From Clostridiales bacterium (GTDB lineage: Bacteria > Bacillota_E > Sulfobacillia > Sulfobacillales > JAIMBI01), in the NCBI GenBank assembly GCA_027318915.1, contig DAHVOH010000056.1, positions 1 to 22,376 of the forward strand: a stretch of DNA of 22,376 nucleotides, read 5' to 3'. The position numbers and the translations under genes are program-made. How positions within the stretch are numbered: the stretch's first letter is position 1; each line of letters opens with the position of its first letter. The notes below the pieces were generated by a model, which worked only from the letters and a program-made list of their open reading frames with translations, did not search any database and had not been told where the DNA came from. This document shows positions 1 through 7,086 of the stretch, piece after piece.

Positions 1-601
1 CTCCGAGCGAGCGCGGCGCTGACGAACGGTGCGTGCGAACCGTCGACACCGTCAAGTTAGCAGAGACGGACTCAACCGACCACTGCCTTACCCCACGTTT
101 CACGATTCGGCGAGATCCTGCCGCTGATGCGCGAGCCGCCGGCGGCGGGGGAACCGCCCGAAGCAAACCGCACATCGCCCCTCCCACCCGCGGCTCGGCG
201 CGGGCAGGGTTGGGCGCGCCGCAAATCAGCGCCTCATGGCCGCCTGCCGGTCCGCCCGTCACGTCGCCCACGGGCTGCCCTGCCCCTGCCGCCGCGGTCG
301 CAGCGGACAACGATGCCCCCCGTGGGACCCCGGCCCCGGGTCACTACTATGGCCGCCGTGCTCGGCGGCCAACTTCCGGAGGGGGTTGGATCCCCGCGCG
401 AGCGGCATGGAACCGATGGCGGGGTGACATGCGCTCTCCTCGGCTCCGGTGCGGCCGGCGCGGCACGCTCTGGGCTGTTCAGCACGGCCCGACATCCCGA
501 ATCCGACCGCTCATTGCGTGCGGATGATGGCGGTGGGCTCGGGGGGGTCGCCTGGCCGGCGGACGATTGAACCACGGGATGCCGCCGGCGGACCGGATGG
601 G
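1..601. other. Region without a recognised gene, downstream of permease B
   Basis: I find no open frame here with a recognisable family signature, a credible ribosome binding site and sensible composition. The overlapping ORFs on both strands are rich in Arg, Pro, Gly and Ala, as expected from GC-rich non-coding DNA. A perfect 9-bp inverted repeat with a 4-base loop lies at 350-371 (arms TGGCCGCCG and CGGCGGCCA). It is downstream of the minus-strand permease gene but has no T-tract and lies 230 bases past the stop, so I do not call it a terminator. The stretch may hold decayed mobile-element DNA, but nothing recognisable remains. Confidence 0.5.
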
Positions 602-1465
602 CTAGACGACCACGCCCATGCCGGACAGCCGTTCGGCTCGCAGAAGAGCGCCCCGCATCATGGCGAGTCCGATGCCCACGGTCACTGCCGCGGAGATGCC
701 CAGGCCCCAAAGGTCGGGCGCCACTGCCCCCGCGCGCGCGCCGGTGAGAATGAGGAGCCGCATGGCGGAAAACGCATAGGTTTGCGGCAGGACCTGTCCC
801 GTCACCCGAAGCCAGACCGGCAGCACGGACAGCGGAATATACAGCCCGGTCACAATCTGAATCAGATATTGGTAGGTCCAGGTGATGGGATCTTGACCGT
901 TCTTCACCTCGAGGAAAAAGAACAGGCTCGCCCCCGCCAATCCCAACCCGGCGTTGGCCGCCACCAGCAGCACCCACACCAGCAGGGCCGCCGCCCACGC
1001 GATCCCGTGGGCCAGAGACACACCGCCCAACGCCACCAGGGCGATGGCCGCCAACGCCTGCCAGACCGAGGAGAAGAGCACTTGCCACGCCAGGCGTCCC
1101 ACCACGTTGGCCCAGATGCCCTGAACCGCCAGCCGATAGGTTTCCAGCCGCTTGTCCCAGAACGCCTGCGATATTGTCGTGAACGGCGACCGCAGGCTGG
1201 CCAGGGCCACCTGGTTCAAGAGAACGCCCACCAGCACGAAGGCCACGTAATTGCCGCCGTAACGGCTCACCACCGGATTGGCGGCCGGGCTCAGAAAACG
1301 GGCCACAAAGTACCACACCCCGACGGTGGTCAGCTCTTGAGCCGCCGCCAGCCACAGATTGGACAGATAGAAGCGGAGCCCCTTGTACTCCAGCCAGGCG
1401 GTGGCCCAACTGGCGCGCAGAAATCCGCGCCAGCCGACGGGCTGCTCCTCAAAAGCCGAGGCCAT
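602..1465 (-). CDS. ABC-2 type transporter permease (permease B, displaced from its operon)
   Basis: This 287-residue membrane protein has about six hydrophobic segments and the shape of ABC-2 exporter permeases: a short cytoplasmic N-terminus, paired helices, then a periplasm-facing LPVWLR turn before the conserved P-x-T-Y-A-F stretch (PQTYAFSAMR) near the C-terminus. It would pair with a cytoplasmic ABC ATPase to export a hydrophobic or amphipathic substrate, which the sequence does not identify. The start is the ATG at 1463-1465, which overlaps the upstream TGA as ATGA, the same coupling used between the other genes of this operon. What lies upstream now is only the tail of an ATPase gene; the full ATPase B ends 3.7 kb away at 5198. 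Function therefore depends on assembly in trans and on transcription from elsewhere, perhaps readthrough from the regulator at 3059-2358. The longer frame reaching 1615 is the ATPase-tail shadow. Confidence 0.85.
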   Translation of the reverse strand: MASAFEEQPVGWRGFLRASWATAWLEYKGLRFYLSNLWLAAAQELTTVGVWYFVARFLSPAANPVVSRYGGNYVAFVLVGVLLNQVALASLRSPFTTISQAFWDKRLETYRLAVQGIWANVVGRLAWQVLFSSVWQALAAIALVALGGVSLAHGIAWAAALLVWVLLVAANAGLGLAGASLFFFLEVKNGQDPITWTYQYLIQIVTGLYIPLSVLPVWLRVTGQVLPQTYAFSAMRLLILTGARAGAVAPDLWGLGISAAVTVGIGLAMMRGALLRAERLSGMGVVV

Positions 1466-1758
1466 CAGGCCGACACCCCACTTTCTTGCCGAGCCAGGGC
1501 GCGAAATACGTCCTCCAACGTGACGGGCTCGGTTTTCATGCTCAAGATTCGGTATCCCCGCCGGAACGTCCAAGTCAACAACGCCGGCGTGGTGGCCGTC
1601 GTATCGCGCGACCACACGGTCAACCGCACCTGCCCGTCCTCACTCCTCTCCTGCTCGACGCGCTCCACCGCCGGCCACGATGCGGTCTTGGCCACCTCTG
1701 GGGTCACGCCCATGGGCGCCGCCAGCGTGACCCGGACGGGCCGCACCAGGCCCAGGGC
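1428..1758. repeat. Left copy of a 331-bp direct repeat
   Basis: This block aligns without gaps to 5161-5491 at a constant offset of 3733 bases. By eye there are about 35-40 mismatches, so identity is near 90%. It covers the last 97 codons of ATPase B, the ATGA junction and the first dozen codons of permease B. The level of divergence means that the copies did not come from a recent simple duplication inside this locus; a related operon or allele was involved. Both copies point the same way, so homologous recombination between them would delete the intervening DNA. Confidence 0.9.
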
Positions 1759-1837
1759 GGACATCGGGCTCAGCAGAAACAGATCCATGGTGCCGTTGAA
1801 ATAGGTGCGCGCAATGCGCGTGGACGGATCGGCCAGA
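1465..1837 (-). pseudogene. Chimeric relic: permease A fragment fused in frame to ATPase B tail
   Basis: Read on the minus strand, 1837-1758 matches permease A residues about 95-120 (around FNGTMDLFLLSPMS; 3 or 4 mismatches in 80 bases against 6726-6805). It then switches at a single shared C to the ATPase B tail (from ALGLVRP to the stop at 1465-1467, equivalent to residues 230-326). The switch keeps the reading frame. Walker A, signature and Walker B are all absent, so the product cannot be an ATPase. The open frame continues upstream to 2586 only through antisense DNA of other genes. I infer a deletion between permease A and ATPase B in a second operon copy, which then recombined here. Confidence 0.85.
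1758..1837. repeat. Copy of an internal permease A segment
   Basis: This 80-bp block aligns without gaps to 6726-6805, with three or four mismatches. It is a higher identity than the neighbouring 331-bp repeat. It shares only one base (a C) with that repeat at the junction, so the joint looks like illegitimate recombination with almost no homology. Confidence 0.85.
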
Positions 1838-1962
1838 GACCGCTGGCCATGGAACGAGGCCTTGCCCACGCACTCCAATGCCCCGGGGGACAACGTGCTG
1901 CGTGGTGCGCACTTCCGCACCGAGCTGGACGCGGCCGTCCCCGTACATGGCAGAAGACGGGA

Positions 1963-2305
1963 CCTCCCGCGGGACCGCGTTGGGCGGAGTTCCTCGCCGC
2001 CCAAGCGCAGGGATTGACGGCGTGCGAGTTCTCCCACGTCCTCACTGTCCTTCTCCGTAGGCTCTACGTGCTCGCGCTCACCCCCCACGAGACGCGACTC
2101 GGGCGGATCGCCGCCGTGACCGCCAAGCCGGTCGCTCGCTGGGTGACCCAGCAAGCTCGCAACCTCTCGGTGGAGCTCACCGAACAGGCGACCGCGCCCA
2201 AGTTCGCCATCCGCGATCGCGACACGAAGTTCACCGCTTCCTTCGACGGGGTCTTCGCCGCCGAGGGTACCGGGATCATCAGAGCTGCGGTCCGGACACG
2301 CCGGT
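1963..2305 (+). pseudogene. Truncated, degenerate rve-type integrase/transposase
   Basis: About 115 residues resemble the central catalytic core of integrase-type (rve fold) transposases common in actinobacteria and other GC-rich bacteria: WAEFLAAQAQGLTACEF, then LLRRLYVL, a V-T-x-x-P-x-x-x-W-V-T-Q-Q-A-R-N-L run, then IRDRDTKFT and FDGVFAAEG. Family members normally begin this block with A-C-D-F-F-H-V-D-T. Here it reads ACEFSHVLT, so the first catalytic Asp is gone, while the second (in IRDRD) is kept. The glutamate-bearing C-terminal part is missing, and so is the N-terminal DNA-binding part. It is dead on three counts. It marks the left edge of the imported segment. The 125 bases between 1838 and 1962 contain nothing I can identify. 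Confidence 0.75.
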
Positions 2306-2357
2306 CCAGAAAGACGTCTGACAAGCATGACAACCTCCGACGAAGACTCCGCGTGCG

Positions 2358-3059
2358 TCACGCTGGTGCCCTCGGTGGGACCCGGTCGGGCGTTGCCCGC
2401 CCGAAGGGGAACACGGCGATGACGTCCGTGAACTTCGCAACGGCTGCGGGAGACCCCTCCACACGTATGCGGTCCGCCACCTGCGCGCGTGCCGCGGGCT
2501 GGTTTGCCAGGTACTCGGCCCAGTCGGTCTTCGTGGCCGTGATGGTCACCTGCGGATGGTCGCTGGCTCCTTGGACAACGGACCAACCATCGCTCGTCCC
2601 CGACAGGGTGTAGGTGCCGTCGTCGAGGAGCCGAAGCACCCAGTCGGCGCCGTCGACGAAGACCCGTTCTCGTTCCAACAGGATCCGCAGCGCCAGCAAC
2701 AAGTGTTCGGGATGTGCGGGTTCACCAGGCTCGGGTCGTGCGCGAGCGTGCTGGAGGCCCCAGTACACCAGGTCTTCGATGACCGGCTTCAGGTCAGCGC
2801 CTGCCTCGGTCAACGAGTACCAGACCTCCCGCCTACCTGGCACTCGGTCAGCGGAGACGAGTCCGTCAGCCTCGAGCTCTCGCAATCGCATCGAGAGCGT
2901 CTTGGCCGTAATGCCACCCAAACGCTCCTGCAGGTCCGTGAACCGTTTCGGGCCGTCCGCCAAGTCGCGAACGACGAGCAGCACCCACCGATCGCCGACG
3001 TGTTCGAGGGCCTTCGCGAGCATGCAGAAGTGTCCGTAGTGGCGAGAGTGCGTTGCCAT
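2358..3059 (-). CDS. HxlR-family transcriptional regulator with C-terminal SCP2-like domain
   Basis: This 233-residue protein has an HxlR-type winged helix-turn-helix at about residues 10-100: a Cys near the start (C12), then GDRWVLLVVRDLADGPKRFTDL, a recognition region T-A-K-T-L-S-M-R-L-R-E-L-E, and the wing before WYSLTEAG. A second domain at about 130-215 (from WVLRLLDDGTYTLSG to the VEGSPAAVAKF region) looks like the SCP2/sterol-carrier fold found on some longer HxlR proteins. That domain could bind a hydrophobic ligand. I chose the ATG at 3057-3059; a TTG at 3077 would add six residues. The gene diverges from the drug exporter across a 97-bp gap, so it probably represses that exporter and is released by a lipophilic compound. 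This is inference from arrangement; no ligand can be read. Confidence 0.85.
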   Translation of the reverse strand: MATHSRHYGHFCMLAKALEHVGDRWVLLVVRDLADGPKRFTDLQERLGGITAKTLSMRLRELEADGLVSADRVPGRREVWYSLTEAGADLKPVIEDLVYWGLQHARARPEPGEPAHPEHLLLALRILLERERVFVDGADWVLRLLDDGTYTLSGTSDGWSVVQGASDHPQVTITATKTDWAEYLANQPAARAQVADRIRVEGSPAAVAKFTDVIAVFPFGRATPDRVPPRAPA

Positions 3060-3085
3060 GGTTCTTAGGATATCCAAAGTACTGG

Positions 3086-3114
3086 TTGACGGCTAGTGGT
3101 TAGTCTAGTATCTT
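3086..3114 (+). promoter_or_regulatory. Sigma-70-type promoter of the drug exporter
   Basis: A -35 element TTGACG (3086-3091) and a -10 element TATCTT (3109-3114) are separated by exactly 17 bases. The start of transcription would fall near 3121, about 35 bases upstream of the exporter ATG. The element lies in a locally AT-rich pocket within very GC-rich DNA, which supports a regulatory role. Confidence 0.7.
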
Positions 3115-3127
3115 TTAGATAGTATCT
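3106..3127. promoter_or_regulatory. Candidate operator: overlapping palindromes and direct repeats
   Basis: TATCT-TTT-AGATA (3109-3121) and AGATA-G-TATCT (3117-3127) are perfect inverted repeats sharing the central AGATA. The octamer TAGTATCT also occurs twice, at 3106-3113 and 3120-3127. The cluster covers the -10 element and the predicted transcription start of the exporter, which is where a repressor would act. The adjacent HxlR-type regulator is the obvious candidate to bind it; this is not shown by the sequence alone. Confidence 0.6.
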
Positions 3128-3156
3128 GAGATGGACCTCTCGACTGGAGGAGACGG

Positions 3157-4764
3157 ATGGAGATCAAATTCACGGCTCGGCGGCGTTTGGCCATCGTGTT
3201 GGCCCTCTGCCTGAGCGCCTTCTTGATCAGTGTCGACGTCACCATCGTGAATGTCGCGCTCCCTACCCTGGTCCGCTCCCTCGGTGCAACCACCACCGAG
3301 CTGCAGTGGGTCGTTGACGCCTACAGCCTCGTGTTCGCGGCGCTGGTGCTCGCGGCCGGCAGTCTGAGCGACCGCCAGGGTCGGAAGGGCACCCTGCTGG
3401 TTGGTCTGGCCGTCTTCGCGTCGGGCAGCCTGGCCGGGGCGCTGGTCGACACCACGACCGAGCTTATCGCGGCCCGCGCGGTGATGGGACTCGGCGCGGC
3501 GCTCATGTTCCCGTCGACCCTCTCGCTGCTCGTGAACTTCTTCACCGAGCGTGGCGAGCGGGCCAAGGTCATCGGGCTGTGGGGCGCGACCACCGGCGTC
3601 GGGATCGCCACCGGGCCGATCGTGGGCGGCTGGCTGCTCGAGCGCTTCTACTGGGGGAGCATCTTCGCCTTCATGGCCGCCGCCGCCGCCGTTATCGCGC
3701 TGCTCGTCGCCCGGGTTGTCCCCCCCTCGCGCGACCCACGGACTCCTCCGATTGACTGGCGAGGCTTCGGGCTCTCCTCGGTTGCGATGGCCGTCCTCAT
3801 CCTCGGCGTCATCGAGGCGCCTGACTGGGGATGGGGCTCGCCCGCGGCGATCTCGACCATGGCGGGCGGGGTGGTCCTCCTGTTTCTTTTCATCCTTGTC
3901 GAAGGGCGGTCCGAGCATCCGATGCTCGACGTGGCGCTGTTCCGCAATCCCCGCTTCAGCGCGGCGAGCGGATCTGTGGCGATCTCGTTCTTCGCCCTCC
4001 AGGGGTTTATCTTCCTCGTCACCCAGTACCTTCAGTTCATCAAGGCCTTCAGCCCGCTCTCCACCGGCGTCCGCCTCCTCCCGGTCGCCAGCACCGTGGC
4101 CCTCGCCTCCGTCGTCGGCACCAAACTCGCGGTACGTATTGGCAACAAGGTGATCGTGGCGAGCGGCCTGCTGTGCTTCGCTACGGGCATCCTGTGGACC
4201 GCGACCGTTTCTGCCTCAACGTCTTATACGACGATCGCCCTCCAGATGCTCTTCCTCGGGACCGGCATGGGACTGACCAGCGCTCCGGCGACCGAGGCCA
4301 TCATGGGTGCGGTCCCCAAGGCCAAGGCCGGGGTGGGCTCGGCGGTCAACGATGCCACCCGCCTGTTCGGCGGGACCCTCGGCGTAGCGGTGATCGGAAG
4401 CGTAGCCGCCTCCCTTTATTCGAGTCGGCTCGCGGCGACCGCACCGGCCCATCTGCCGGCACAAGTCGTATCGGCGGCGAAAGCGTCGGTCGGTGGGGCG
4501 CTGGTCGCGTCGCATGCACTCGCCACGGCCGGCCTTGCCCAGACTGGGTACGCCCTGGCGACCAGCGCCACCGGCGCGTTCTTGCACAGTCTTCACGGAG
4601 GTTGCGAGGTGGCCGGCGGCGTCGTCATCGCCGGGGCGGTCATGGCCGGGCTCTTCCTCCCCGCCCGGCCCCGCCGAGAATCCCAGGCAGAGCCATCGTC
4701 CCCGTCAGGCGATCCTGGCACTGGCTACGGCACGACCCAGCCGGTCAGATCGCCGAGCTATTGA
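3157..4764 (+). CDS. MFS multidrug exporter, DHA2 (EmrB/QacA) family, 14 membrane helices
   Basis: This 535-residue integral membrane protein has the length and motifs of proton-driven DHA2 drug exporters. Helix 1 carries the family signature VDVTIVNVALP (residues 26-36), followed by QWVVDAYSL (50-58), motif A GSLSDRQGRKG (68-78) in the loop between helices 2 and 3, and the antiporter motif C GVGIATGPIVGG (147-158) in helix 5. It should export cationic or lipophilic toxic compounds across the cytoplasmic membrane; the substrate is unknown. The start ATG at 3157 follows a strong GGAGGAG site. The C-terminal tail of about 30 residues is polar and Ser/Pro-rich. It is divergent from an HxlR-type regulator. 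Both genes lie inside the repeat-bounded insertion and are flanked by transposase relics, so they were probably acquired together, perhaps from an actinobacterial source. No terminator is apparent after it. Confidence 0.92.
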   Translation: MEIKFTARRRLAIVLALCLSAFLISVDVTIVNVALPTLVRSLGATTTELQWVVDAYSLVFAALVLAAGSLSDRQGRKGTLLVGLAVFASGSLAGALVDTTTELIAARAVMGLGAALMFPSTLSLLVNFFTERGERAKVIGLWGATTGVGIATGPIVGGWLLERFYWGSIFAFMAAAAAVIALLVARVVPPSRDPRTPPIDWRGFGLSSVAMAVLILGVIEAPDWGWGSPAAISTMAGGVVLLFLFILVEGRSEHPMLDVALFRNPRFSAASGSVAISFFALQGFIFLVTQYLQFIKAFSPLSTGVRLLPVASTVALASVVGTKLAVRIGNKVIVASGLLCFATGILWTATVSASTSYTTIALQMLFLGTGMGLTSAPATEAIMGAVPKAKAGVGSAVNDATRLFGGTLGVAVIGSVAASLYSSRLAATAPAHLPAQVVSAAKASVGGALVASHALATAGLAQTGYALATSATGAFLHSLHGGCEVAGGVVIAGAVMAGLFLPARPRRESQAEPSSPSGDPGTGYGTTQPVRSPSY

Positions 4765-5002
4765 CAGCATGCGAGACAACTTGATCGCGAACCATCCTCT
4801 CTCGAAACCTGCAGCCACCCGATGTCGCCCGCCAGCCGCAGGGGACCAGTTGAGCTGCGTTTCGCCAAGGCCATCGGGCCACCCTTTCACCAGTCGTGGG
4901 ACCACGTGGGGACCCACCAGCGGCGGTGGATCGGGCGGTGGACTGGCCACCTTTACCGTCGGTCGGACCGAGAGATGGCGATGTTCAGGGAGGCTCTTTT
5001 GT
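4765..5002. other. Gap between drug exporter and IS21 relic
   Basis: I see no supported gene in these 238 bases. A 60-codon plus-strand frame (4822-5004) lacks a ribosome binding site and family resemblance. The stretch probably contains the left end of the IS21-type element whose transposase stub follows, but I could not pick out terminal repeats. Confidence 0.4.
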
Positions 5003-5160
5003 AGGAGATCGAAAGAAGTGCTGAGGCTGTGGATGCGCGCCGAGAGCTTGCGGGCGGTCGAGCGCACCGCCAGGGTGGATCGAAACACGGTCCGCCCCTA
5101 CCTGGCCGCACCCCGGGAGGTGGACTTGAGCCTGGACGACGGAGAGCAGTGGCTCTCCGC
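5003..5160 (+). pseudogene. 5' stub of an IS21-type transposase gene
   Basis: A ribosome binding site AGGAG (5003-5007) precedes a GTG at 5018. The frame reads VLRLWMRAESLRAVERTARV then DRNTVRPYLAA, the N-terminal helix-turn-helix of IS21 IstA-like transposases (family pattern E-V-L-R-L-W-x-R-G-x-x-L-R-x-I/V-x-R-x-x-x-V-D-R-K-T-V-R-R-Y). It stays recognisable to about LDDGEQWLS and is then cut off exactly where the 331-bp repeat begins at 5161. The catalytic domain and the IstB partner are missing. This marks the right edge of the insertion. Confidence 0.7.
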
Positions 5161-5198
5161 CGCCAGCCGACGGGCTGCTCCGCGAACGCCGAAGCCAT
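5161..5198 (-). pseudogene. Truncated 5' end of permease B
   Basis: Immediately after ATPase B, in the usual ATGA overlap, an ATG at 5196-5198 opens MASAFAEQPVGWR, nearly identical to the start of intact permease B (MASAFEEQPVGWR). The homology stops after about a dozen codons at the insertion boundary. This shows that permease B originally followed ATPase B directly. Confidence 0.8.
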
Positions 5199-5491
5199 CA
5201 GGTCGGCCCCCCACTCTCTTGCCGACCCAGGGCGCGAAACACGTCCTCCAACGTGACGGGTTCGGTTGTCATGCTCAACAGCCGGTATCCATGCCGGAAC
5301 GTCCAATGCAACAACGCCGGCGTGGTGGCCGTGGTCTCGCGCGACCACACGGTCAACCGCACCTGCCCGTCCTCACCCCGCTCCTGCTCGACGCGCTCCA
5401 CCGCCGGCCACGACGCGGTCGGGGCCACCTCCGGGGTCACGCCCCTGGGCACCGCCACCGTGACCCGGATGGGCCGCACCAGGCCCAGGGC
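5161..5491. repeat. Right copy of the 331-bp direct repeat
   Basis: Gapless counterpart of 1428-1758 in the same orientation. This copy lies within the intact ATPase B gene and runs into the first codons of a truncated permease B. Its left boundary coincides with the end of the IS21 stub, and its right boundary is where the other copy switches into permease A sequence. Confidence 0.9.
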
Positions 5492-6178
5492 CTGGAGCGC
5501 CACTGCGGTCGGCGCATACTGGCGAAGTCGGCCCGCAGTCAAAAACGCGATATGACTGCACAGTTCCTCGGCTTCCTCCATCACATGGGTCGTCAACACC
5601 ACCGTCACCCCATGCAGCGTGTTCAACTCGGCAATGAGATGGCGCACCGCCCGAACCCCCTCCAAGTCCAGCTTGTTGGTCGGTTCATCCAGAAACACCA
5701 AGGCGTTCTCGGCCAGCAGCGAGCGGGCCAGCGCCAATCGCTGGCGCTGGCCCGCGCTGATGTGCATGGGCCATGCATCGGCCTTGCCGGTCAGATCGAG
5801 GCGCTCCAGCAGGGCATCGATGCGGCTGCGCGCCCGCCGGCCAAACAGCCCGTAGACCGGCGCCCAGAAAACCAGGTTCTGCCGCACGGTCAAATTGTTG
5901 TCGATGCCGACGTCGGCTGTGGGCGCCACCAAGCTGACCTCCGCCCGAATGCGCTCGGGATGCCGGCGCACATCATGCCCCAGCACCGTGCCCTCTCCCG
6001 CGTCCAACGCCAGCAGCCCGGCCCAGATCTTGATCAGCGTCGTCTTCCCGGCGCCATTGGGACCCAAAAGCCCCAAGATGCTGCCCTCGTCCAACGCCAG
6101 GCTGACGTCGCTGAGGGCCCAGAACGGGGGGGAACCGGGGTAGCGCTTGCCCAATCCCCGCACATCAATTACTGCCAT
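5198..6178 (-). CDS. ABC transporter ATPase (ATPase B)
   Basis: This 326-residue cytoplasmic ATPase should power an ABC-2 exporter. Walker A GPNGAGKTT is at residues 39-47, the signature is ISAGQ (140-144) in place of LSGGQ, Walker B ends in VFLDEP (161-166, catalytic E165), and the switch His is H198 in TTHVMEEAEEL. The Q-loop region (VSLVAPTADVG) has no obvious Gln, which is also seen in some drug and polysaccharide ABC-2 ATPases. Residues from about 230 form a C-terminal extension, and this is the part duplicated at 1465-1758. The start at 6176-6178 (MAVIDVRGLGKRY) overlaps the end of permease A by 10 bases; longer frames to 6301 lie inside permease A. It ends in an ATGA overlap with the broken permease B. 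Its likely partner is intact permease B at 1465-602, although pairing with permease A is possible. Confidence 0.9.
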   Translation of the reverse strand: MAVIDVRGLGKRYPGSPPFWALSDVSLALDEGSILGLLGPNGAGKTTLIKIWAGLLALDAGEGTVLGHDVRRHPERIRAEVSLVAPTADVGIDNNLTVRQNLVFWAPVYGLFGRRARSRIDALLERLDLTGKADAWPMHISAGQRQRLALARSLLAENALVFLDEPTNKLDLEGVRAVRHLIAELNTLHGVTVVLTTHVMEEAEELCSHIAFLTAGRLRQYAPTAVALQALGLVRPIRVTVAVPRGVTPEVAPTASWPAVERVEQERGEDGQVRLTVWSRETTATTPALLHWTFRHGYRLLSMTTEPVTLEDVFRALGRQESGGPT

Positions 6179-7086
6179 CGCGTGAGCGTTCCTTCCCGCC
6201 GGGCTTTCTCGATGCCGCGCCCGTAAAGCCATAGGCCCAGCGGCACCAGCGTCACCGTCATGAGGGCCAAAGCCGCCCCGTCCACCACCAGCGGCGGCCA
6301 CGGGAGAATTTTTTGCACCGGCAGGACAGCATCGCCGGTCAGTTGGGCGCCGGGGTCCATGAGTCGGCGGAGAGCGTCAAAGGCATAGGTGTGCGGAATC
6401 AAACAAGCCACCCATTGCAGCGGCTTGGGCAGCACCGTCACCGGATAGTACGTGCCGGCCAGCAGTGTCGCCAGCAGCTGCTGCACCAAAAACCGAACCG
6501 GTTCGGTGCCCCGCTTGATGTTGAGCAGATAAAAGGAACTCGCGCTGATGGTGCCAATGCCGAAGGCGGCCGCCAGCAACAGGATGGTGAATCCGACCGC
6601 CGCCAGCGTGTACTGAAAGCGAAACGCCGCCCCAAACAGCAGGATGCCGAATCCCCCGACGAAAAACAGGCGCGGATAGTCATCCAGCAGGGACTTGGTC
6701 ATCAGGCCGAGGAGGGGTGTGTAGACGGACATCGGGCTCAGCAGAAACAGGTCCATGGTGCCGTTGAAATAGCTGCGCGCAATGCGCGTGTACGGATCGG
6801 CCAGATTCGTGAACAAAAACACGTTGACGGCCACGCCGACGACGATGAAGGACATGTAGTTGGTGCCATAGGCCGCCCCCATCAGATGGGCGGCCTGACC
6901 CTTCACCATTCGGCCCATCAAAAAGAACAGGAGGGTGGTGACCAGGATATTGGCCATCCACATGACCTGATTGACCCGATACGACTGCCAGATCCGGTAC
7001 TCGCGAAGTCCGAACGCCCAGAGCGTGGCCAGCTCCCGGATCCATGCGCCCGTCCGGGTCCCTGGCGTGCGACCGACCGAGGCCAT
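6169..7086 (-). CDS. ABC-2 type transporter permease (permease A)
   Basis: This 305-residue protein has about six membrane segments in the ABC-2 arrangement. Visible landmarks are the amphipathic N-terminus LREYRIWQSYRVNQ (28-40), the short cytosolic stretch RIARSYFNGTMDLFLLSPMS (101-120), which resembles the coupling region of these permeases, and IPHTYAFDALRRL near the C-terminal third. The start ATG (7084-7086) overlaps the TGA of ATPase A as ATGA, so the two are translationally coupled. A 25-codon piece of this gene is copied at 1758-1837 in the chimeric relic, which ties the relic to a second copy of this operon. The substrate is unknown; the neighbouring phosphotransferase makes an antibiotic-like compound plausible. 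Confidence 0.88.
   Translation of the reverse strand: MASVGRTPGTRTGAWIRELATLWAFGLREYRIWQSYRVNQVMWMANILVTTLLFFLMGRMVKGQAAHLMGAAYGTNYMSFIVVGVAVNVFLFTNLADPYTRIARSYFNGTMDLFLLSPMSVYTPLLGLMTKSLLDDYPRLFFVGGFGILLFGAAFRFQYTLAAVGFTILLLAAAFGIGTISASSFYLLNIKRGTEPVRFLVQQLLATLLAGTYYPVTVLPKPLQWVACLIPHTYAFDALRRLMDPGAQLTGDAVLPVQKILPWPPLVVDGAALALMTVTLVPLGLWLYGRGIEKARREGTLTRWQ

Noticed and set aside
350..371. 9-bp hairpin as terminator for permease B
   Set aside because: No T-tract and 230 bases from the stop codon; kept only as a note in the region entry.
449..1804. 451-codon plus-strand ORF opposite permease B
   Set aside because: It is a compositional shadow of the permease gene and ATPase tail; no ribosome site and no motif.
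1465..2586. 373-codon minus-strand ORF as a complete novel protein
   Set aside because: Only its last about 123 codons derive from real genes; the N-terminal two thirds is antisense of the transposase relic and the wrong frame of the regulator.
4493..6226. 577-codon plus-strand ORF
   Set aside because: It joins the out-of-frame end of the exporter gene, the IS21 stub and the antisense of ATPase B. Only the short IS21 stretch is meaningful.
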